This document shows, piece by piece, positions 57,587 through 64,000 of a stretch of 64,000 bases of DNA. Made by a program: the position numbers and the translations under genes. Numbering within the stretch: position 1 is the stretch's first letter; each line of letters begins with the position of its first letter. Source of the DNA: Microplitis mediator (Eukaryota; Arthropoda; Insecta; Hymenoptera; Braconidae); the NCBI RefSeq assembly GCF_029852145.1, contig NC_079975.1, forward strand, positions 8,122,001 to 8,186,000, read 5' to 3'. The notes beneath the pieces are model-generated. The model saw only the letters and a list, made by a program, of their open reading frames with translations, did no database searches and had not been told where the DNA came from.

Positions 57587-58179
57587 ATTTTTGTTTTTTG
57601 AATAACTCGTAAACTATTCCACCGATCAACTTCAAAATCTAAACAGTTCTAAGTCTTAGTGAGCCCTTTCGATTTCCGCCAAATACTTCGAATGGGTTAA
57701 TTCATTAATTCATTCCAATGATATCATTGGACAAAAAAAGATTGCACACACGCGCGTGCAGACAAACAGACGGGCAGATGTCCAGATTAGCTTCCTAGAA
57801 CCTCAAAACGATCGGATGAAAAGTCGATTTTCGAAAATCGAACCGAACCAACAACTTTACTTTTTTTTTAATTTTCATAGCAGGAAGTTAAAAGTGATTA
57901 TTTTTATAAAATATATGTTAAAAATTCCATTAGTGTTTAATGAGATCAAAAGAGATAAAAAAATTTCTTAATTGATTTTTTAAAAGCTTTCAAGAATTAT
58001 TTGTCGATAACGATGATAATAACTAATATTAAAAATCGTTTAATAGCTTCTACCAAAATTAACTGATAATTTACGATTGAATTTACTTTGGTCTTTATGT
58101 TTAATTACAAAAATTCCAAAACAAAGCCAACCATTTTACTTACTTCTGCTTTATACCAACGATCTAGACTCTCAATAAA

Positions 58180-60907
58180 ATGAAAAACTTTTGGCAACCG
58201 ATAATTTTTGTTTTAATCGGCTTAAGCTATGAAAATTCAGCAGATCTGTGTACTAATAATCCTGAAACACTAGAAAGTAAGTCAAAATATCTTATCATAT
58301 ATAAATATAAATGTATAGAAATAAATAATTAGATTCCTGTGTTTTTAATAAACTATGATTTTAATTTTTGTACATCGAATTTTGTTATTAATTTATTTTT
58401 TTTTAACATTAATTACACCGAATTTTAAGTCAATAAAACCTTCAAGAAATAAACATTTCCTTAGTTTATCAGGAGCATTTATTGATTAATTTTATTCTTA
58501 ACATCAACGAAAATATCTTTTATGTAACAAAAATTTTGTGTTTTTATCTTCAAATAAGTTATGATAACTAAAAATAATAATTATTACACACAAAAAAAAA
58601 AATTCTCGACTGAAGGTTAATATTCTTGATTCAAGAAAATTTTTTTGGAGACCTAAATTTTCTCAAATAAAGTAGAAATCTTCTCCAACCAAGACGAATT
58701 CTCTTGGCTCAAGAAAATCTTGACTTGGTTCCCGAAAACGTTTGTCTTCAAAAATATTTTCTTGACTCAAGATATCTGTTTTTTCTGTGTAGAGCCGTAC
58801 ATTTGTTTCCATATATAATTAGATTTTTTTAAATATTTTATTTGATCTTTTAATATACTTTTGTAATTTTTTTTAAGTTAAGCCACAAGCACCAAACAAC
58901 TTTGACTGCGTTTCGGACAACTGGGAATCTTTAAAATGCACTTGGGATCCTGTTGAAAATTGTATTGCAACAAACTATACCCTTAGTTTTATTGCAAATA
59001 ATAAATTATACCCCTGTCCTAAAAGAAATCTCAACACTTCTCAAAATTTTTGTATTTGGGATGCGACAACTAATCCCATATACAGAATGGCATTTGAATA
59101 CTATCGTTTCATAATGGTTGTGAATAACCGGTTTGGTAATTTATCAAAAATTTGTAATTTCCATCACTTTGCTAATGGTAAGTAATATTTATCAATGGTG
59201 TAATAATGGTTAGATCAATATAACTCGAATAAAACTTATGTTTCCGTTTACTATACATCCTTCTTTTTTATCTACAATGTAAAAAATTTTAAGGCCACGA
59301 TTTGGTGTTAAAATTTTCGACACTGTCGGTGTGAAAGTAACACGACGCGTGGTGTTAAATTTTGGACCGTGTAAATTACAACGTTTACACACTCGTTGGT
59401 GTAAGTGTTTAAGTTCTTTACACTGTAAAAAATTTTTGGACTCGGTGTACACGGTGTACCTATATTGCAAATGACTCGGTATACAAATTTTGGTGTGAAA
59501 ATTACACCAAATATCGTGTTAAATTTAGGCAGTGTAAATGTGTCATTTATGATAATTTTCGCTAAGAAATATTATAATATCCCTAGTAGACCTGGTTTAC
59601 CATGAATTTACGGTATTTTTACGGCAAATATACTGTAAAATTCGGGCGGATTTACCGTAATTTACCGTAGTTTACGGTAAGCTACGGTAGATTTGCGGTA
59701 AATGAGTAAATTGTGGTGGGTTTACCGTCAATCACGGGGAGCTTACCGTAAACTACCGTAAATTTACCGCAGAATACTGTAAATCTACCGTGAAAATTCG
59801 GGTAGATTAGCGAATTACCGTAATTTACGGCAGATTACCGTATTTTACCGTAAATTACGGTAAATCCACCGTAATTTACAGTCAATTGTTATTTTACGTT
59901 GGATTACCGTAATTTGAATCTAATTCAAATCAATGTAGTTATTGATTAAGTAACTAAGAATGTTCAATATCATTTATTGCTCATTAATTAAAATTATAAC
60001 GAGTAATACTGAATGGTGTAAATGATGGATATTTAACACCAAAGATTCTTTACATTATTGTTTCACACTACACGGCCGTATAAAATTTTCGGGGGCCATT
60101 CTTAGACCAAAATTTTTTAGTGTATTTTAAACTTTCAAACTTTCCGCTGAAAAAAATTCTCTATTTACTCCGTGCGCGGAGTGATTTTTTTTAAACTTTG
60201 GGACTCCGAGTAACGGATTAAATTCGGATTGAAATAAAATCCGTATTCACGCCCGATTTTTTACAGTGTATCAAGTTTTTGATAATTTTTTTTTTCTTCA
60301 TGGCAATACACAGATTTCCATCTTTTCTTTATAAAAATTATATTTACTATAAAAGTCGTAAATTTTTACCGACTTATTTTTTTCTGTGTTATTTTGGTCG
60401 GTCACCTTTCAATATAAAAAAAAAACAAATTAAATTAATGAATAATTTTCAATATAAATGAAATAATAAAACATACTCTTAAAAAAAAAATTTCAGTAAT
60501 TCCTGCAAAAGCTGAAAATTTATCAGTGATAAATAAAACATCAAGTAGTGCATTGCTATACTGGTCTGTACCTTTTCCAATGGACTCTTTTCCTCCAGGT
60601 TTGCATCACATGATAGCTTATCAGAGTCAGTTAGAGCGAAGAGATACATGGAAGGTAATAACTTTTATTTTATTTATATTTTTAACTGTAATTAGGAAAT
60701 AAAATATTCAATTTTGATACTTAGGTAATTGATATTACGGATCATGTGCATGAAGATAAAAAATACTACAATTTAACAGATTTGAAATATCCAAATAGTG
60801 ATTATACTGTAAGAGTGCATATAAAAAGTGCGTTAGCAGAAGGCGATGATAAATGGAGTCAATTTAGTGATATCACATTCAAGACATCGCCAATTAGTAA
60901 TTACTAG
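58180..60907 (+). CDS. Secreted short cytokine receptor (Domeless-like D1-D2 module, 245 aa)
   Basis: Exons: 58180-58276, 58878-59177, 60497-60654, 60725-60907 (738 nt including TAG); all borders are GT-AG and phases agree. Residues 1-20 are a signal peptide. Domain 1 (about 35-130) has the class I cytokine-receptor cysteine pattern: C43, C53-T-W55, C79, C91-I-W93. Domain 2 (about 133-240) is FN3-like and has WSQFS at 229-233 in the place of the WSxWS box. The protein stops at ISNY with no transmembrane segment or cytoplasmic tail. It is far shorter than Domeless, the insect JAK/STAT receptor. By analogy with soluble receptors it could bind or sequester an Upd-like ligand; that is inference. 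Intron 1 holds a 203-bp MITE and intron 2 holds layered repeats. The stop codon is completed by an inserted element, and the ancestral TAA lies after that insertion. Confidence 0.82.
58587..58789. mobile_element. 203-bp MITE in intron 1 of the cytokine receptor gene
   Basis: CACACAAAAAAAAAAATTCTC faces ...ATCTGTTTTTTCTGTG with TA on both sides. TTCTTGACTCAAGA words inside. Same end type as 31894-32037. Confidence 0.7.
59265..60120. repeat. GGTGTTAAA-word DNA in intron 2 of the receptor gene
   Basis: Plus-strand partner of the inverted duplication at 54362-54938. It is interrupted by the element at 59581-59905. Confidence 0.75.
59581..59905. mobile_element. Class-2 element E3 (ACCGTAAATT words), right end lost
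   Basis: Starts CCCTAGTAGACCTGG after AT and is filled with TTACCGTAA / TTACGGTA words. The inverted sister copy has no insert here (AATATTATAATATAAATATT). The right terminus and about 35 bases of flank are missing. Confidence 0.75.
60124..60270. repeat. GGAGTGAAT-word fragment
   Basis: Contains ATTTACTCCG and GGATTGAAATAAAATCCG words and the right end TTTTTTACAGTG at 60268; the left end is not clear. Confidence 0.55.
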
Positions 60908-61322
60908 GGACAAGACTTTTGCCTTATTTTTTAAATGAGTAGTTTAAATTTTTGATATTATGGCGAAAATATTGGTCTTATTAAAAAAGTTTTCGAACAA
61001 AAGTTGTAGGAAATTTAATTTTCTAAAAAAAATGTCTCTTATGATTTTTTTATACGATCAATATTTTCACTGTAATTCAAAATTTAAGATTTATAATGAA
61101 TGATTCAAAATTTTGTAAATTATGAAAATCTTATTTTTGAAATTACGGCTTTCTTATTAGTACTTAGAGAAAATTATAAGAGACATTTTTTTTAGAAAAT
61201 TAAATTTCCTACAACTTTTGTTTGAAAAATTTTTTAATAAGACCAATATTTTCCCTGTAATATAAAAAACTTCACACCTCTAATTAATAATTATTTTTAA
61301 ATTAACGCAAAAATCCTGGCCC
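60907..61322. mobile_element. 416-bp inverted-repeat element at the receptor stop codon
   Basis: GGGACAAGACTTTTGCC at left faces the inverse of GGGCCAGGATTTTTGCG. A longer inner inverted repeat (about 60988-61040 against 61165-61245) includes AAGTTGTAGGAAATTTAATT. The 12-bp sequence TAGTAATTACTA occurs immediately on both sides (60895-60906, 61323-61334). Confidence 0.85.
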
Positions 61323-61448
61323 TAGTAATTACTAACCACGATTTATTTATTTAAATCTCACCAGTAAAATACAATTGACTTATCGTTGTTCCAGCAATTG
61401 AACTTTATTTATCGCATCGTCGCGACCATGATATGTAACAATTATTTG

Positions 61449-61454
61449 AATAAA
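61449..61454 (+). terminator. Poly(A) signal of the secreted cytokine receptor gene
   Basis: AATAAA about 540 bases after the stop, followed by an A-rich and then T-rich stretch. The implied 3' UTR is mostly the inserted inverted-repeat element. Confidence 0.45.
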
Positions 61455-61459
61455 TAAAA

Positions 61460-62275
61460 AAAATCAATTATCACAATCACTCTTGTTTTTTATTTTTTCT
61501 GAGTCCAGTTCATTTAAAAAATAAAATGTGTTCGTATGTAAAATAATAATCAAGGATCTTAATAGTATTTTACTACTATGCTAATTATATAAATTGAAAA
61601 TCTTTATTGATATGTTGCGACGAAAATTTGTTCATTTTTTATTTTATACTTTAAGTCATTATTTTTAGTTTTACGAACTAGTATTCTATGAATATGATTG
61701 GCACAGTAGGAAAAAATTATTTGTTTATATTTACATTGAAATTTTGGTGAAAAATTAAAAAATCTTCAAAAAACTCGAATTTTTGATTAAAAAAATGCGA
61801 AGAAGTTGCTTAAAAAATCGAAGATATTTGAATCTTACTTTGACAAAGGGCTTAAAAAATTCGTTTTACAGTCTAGTAAGACATATATTTTCTTCAAGAA
61901 AATTAAAAATATCCGTCTTCAAAAAAAGTCAAAATTTGAGTTAAAATGTAAGAAAAAACGGTGAAAAAAAAAAATTTTTTTTTGGAAACTACATTTAAAC
62001 GTGAAGAAAAAAGCCATTGCCGAAATGAAATTACGATAATTTAATCAGGAGTTATGAATTTCTGAAAATTACCTCCTCGTTATTTTTTCGCGATTTTCAA
62101 AAATTCATAACTCCAAAGTTTTTGAAAATTAAGGGCTCAAAATGTAGGATTAGGTGTCTTTTTATATGTACAAAAACATATAAAAAATTCAACTGGATCA
62201 AAAAATATGATTTTTAAAATCAGGTGATTTGGCATGGAATGACCCATATATAGATTATTCTAACTCATATTGATA
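61460..62275. other. Downstream flank, no gene seen
   Basis: AT-rich. AAAATTCATAACTCC and its inverse at 62045-62115 form a loose fold-back. Confidence 0.45.
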
Positions 62276-62634
62276 TTTTTTGTGACAGACACTTGAAATC
62301 TACGACATTTAGCGCCTATAACCGGCAGCTAAAAATATTAGATAAGATACAGCTGGTAAAAAATATACCTAATCGTTCTAATAGTGAGGTCATCATCGGA
62401 TCAAAAAATATTTTTTGGTTACATGTGCGATAGCAAACGACCAAAAAATATCGAAGTAACTTAACGAGCCATCTTTTGACAAAATTTATCATCATTTTAA
62501 TTCGTCCACTTACCGACTTCTCTCTAATTTTCAACAAATACTCAAAACAATCTTACCAAATAAATAAACGCGGACTTATAACCTGCCATTTATAGGCACT
62601 AAATGTAGTAAATTTCAAATATCTGTCACAAAAA
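62276..62634. mobile_element. Element with TTTTTGTGACAGACACTTGA arms
   Basis: The arms match over about 50 bases with a few changes (TTTAGCGCCTATAA against TTATAGGCACTAAA). The interior has no coding frame. Confidence 0.7.
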
Positions 62635-62639
62635 CTAAT

Positions 62640-62757
62640 GTATTTATCTAGTACAATCGAGTCTAAGACCCTCGTGTGTTGGTACCCTCGCCTTCGGCTC
62701 GGCACCAATCTTCACACTCGCGTCTTAAACACGATCGCACTCGATAGATAAACTACT
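62640..62757. repeat. Fold-back with CCTCGCCTTCGGCTCGG tip
   Basis: ATCTAGTACAATCGAGTCTAAGA-like left arm and TCTTAAACACGATCGCACTCGATAGAT-like right arm. The tip resembles that of the AATAGTATAC MITEs. Confidence 0.55.
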
Positions 62758-63049
62758 ATTTTGTTATTTATCATCCTATATTTATTGTTTAAATGTTTAT
62801 CATAATAAATACATACTCAAATAAACATTTATATTTATCCGTTGTTCAAAGTATTAAATGGTGTATTCAATAATAAAATATATAATACTATTTTTCTCTT
62901 AGAAATTGAAGAAAATAAAACTTTCGACTACTTTGACACGGATGTCTTTAATATTTATTTTAAAATAGTCTATATCAATAATAATATAAATATACTAGAA
63001 CTACAATTTATATATTATTTGATAATTTTTAACTACAGATTATATTATC

Positions 63050-63201
63050 TGACAAAATTTGAGGTAATAACACCAAACGGTGTGAAATAAAAGACACCGC
63101 TTGATATTTCACACCACGAAAATTTCACACCGTTAATTCATGCCGAACAGACTGTGGAAAGTCATCGGGGACCATTTTCACACGTAAAATTTTTTACAGT
63201 G
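63050..63201. repeat. GGTGTGAAA-word fragment
   Basis: GGTGTGAAAT, TTCACACCG words and the end AAATTTTTTACAGTG at 63201. No left end. Confidence 0.6.
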
Positions 63202-63215
63202 TGAGGAAGTGATAA

Positions 63216-63404
63216 AAAGGATCTGGAACCGAGGATAAAGAGAAAATAAAGGAAAGGCTGGATGGAGGGATAAATTTATTAAGGGAAAAAATAAGCAGTG
63301 AAGATGCGGAAAAAATCAGGAACGATCTATATACGAGATTTAAGTTTAGCAAAACCAGCGTTGGAAGAAAGCCCTACGATATGGATAAGAGGGTACCTGA
63401 GTAA
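63216..63404 (+). pseudogene. Short coding-like fragment, probably transposon-derived
   Basis: A 62-codon open stretch with strongly coding-like, charged composition (includes KEKIKERLDGG and SSEDAEKIRNDLYTR). It stops at TAA and begins immediately after the end of a CACTGTAAAA-class repeat. There is no start codon context or splice signal I trust. I do not recognise the protein; a retroelement or transposase remnant is the likeliest source. Confidence 0.35.
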
Positions 63405-63811
63405 ATGACTTGTCACAGGAGTGCATTATTAGTTTAGAAATAAGTAAAAATACTACAGCGATAGTTACAAGTATGATTTAAATTTTCATGCGAAAAAATA
63501 TGAATTTTAAATATAACTGTGTTAGCAATATTTGTTTTGTCATACCCGTTGTAACTTACGTAATTTTCCAGTTATCTACCGCTCCGCAAGTCCTCTAGAC
63601 AATTCGCGCATAAAATTTAAATCATCTTCTAGGTCAAGTATTGGATCTAATTATTATTAGTATTGCAGTTTCGAAAAATTCTTTCAAAAATTCAAGAGAA
63701 TCACTTAGTGTTAATAATTTATTTATTGTTAACTTACTTTAATATGTAAAATTAACATTAAATTAAATTTAAACTATAAAATAAATTAAAAAATCGGTCT
63801 ATCGGTTGACC

Positions 63812-64000
63812 TTGCGGGCCAGCCCCAAAACTTCCCGATGTTTTCGAGCTCTTCGAGCTCGGAAATACTTTTATGTGCCGTTGTTTTCGAAAAATATCCT
63901 TTTTTACCATTTTTTCTTCAACGATATCTCTCAAACGAATTGACCGATTGAGACGGTTAAGGTGGCAATCGACGCGCTTTATTGTGTTCCAGAGCTGATT
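63812..64000. repeat. Start of another AACTTCCCG-type element, cut by the window edge
   Basis: CTTGCGGGCCAGCCCCAAAA, AACTTCCCGATG, GAGCTCTTCGAGCTC and TCTCAAACGAATTGACCGAT match the other copies. Confidence 0.65.

Larger units (their letters stand above)
56267..57895. mobile_element. Composite AACTTCCCG-type element with inserted retroposon and MITEs
   Basis: Left AACTTCCCGGTTATGAC, right TTTTCATAGCAGGAAGTT; internal blocks as in 44240-45916. It carries a CCCGAGTC start with GGTTCAAATCATCTTTT words (56350-56525, a probable truncated class-2 element), a tRNA-like segment and MITEs at 57257-57586. Confidence 0.55.

Overview
The window is AT-rich, intron-bearing, repeat-saturated animal nuclear DNA. 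The gene set is a carbonic anhydrase-related protein, a Kekkon-type LRR-Ig receptor, a CAPA neuropeptide precursor with PRV-amide peptides, and a Domeless-type cytokine receptor module. It points to an insect. The small-transposon load and TA-rich landscape would suit a parasitoid wasp or other hymenopteran, but that last step is inference. No prokaryotic genes, CRISPR array or recognisable viral genes were seen.

Layout. At 5.6-27.5 kb a nine-exon plus-strand gene encodes a secreted, CA10/11-like carbonic anhydrase-related protein (320 aa). Its 12.2-kb first intron is a sink for nested mobile elements. At 28-41 kb there is a repeat-rich stretch with a possible 5' non-coding exon (38.7 kb) leading to the next gene. 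At 41.4-43.4 kb a single coding exon encodes a 664-aa Kekkon-family receptor. At 46.3-51.8 kb, on the minus strand, lies a four-exon CAPA precursor (198 aa) with a TATA box and one GC-AG intron. At 54-61.4 kb, on the plus strand, a four-exon gene encodes a short secreted cytokine-receptor homology module (245 aa). A decayed inverted copy of its exon 2 and intron, and an orphan FN3-like exon, lie just upstream. From 61.4 to 64 kb there are only repeats.

The most striking content is the mobile-element population. Many elements are built from one short word (8-20 bp) repeated in both orientations between short terminal inverted repeats. Two terminal classes can be separated. Class 1 has CAC...GTG ends (CACGGAAAA, CACTGTAAAA, CACAGAAAA) flanked by TA, as expected for Tc1/mariner/pogo-related MITEs. 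Class 2 has CCC...GGG ends (CCCTAGnAGA, CCCGGGTC, CCCGCAT) flanked by exactly two bases that are always TT or AA. Class 2 does not fit a superfamily I can name with confidence. Several insertions have an empty counterpart elsewhere in the window, so boundaries and target duplications can be read directly. One element sits in the stop codon of the cytokine receptor gene and supplies the last base of that codon.

The four genes are functionally unrelated neighbours. No operon-like or cluster logic is visible.
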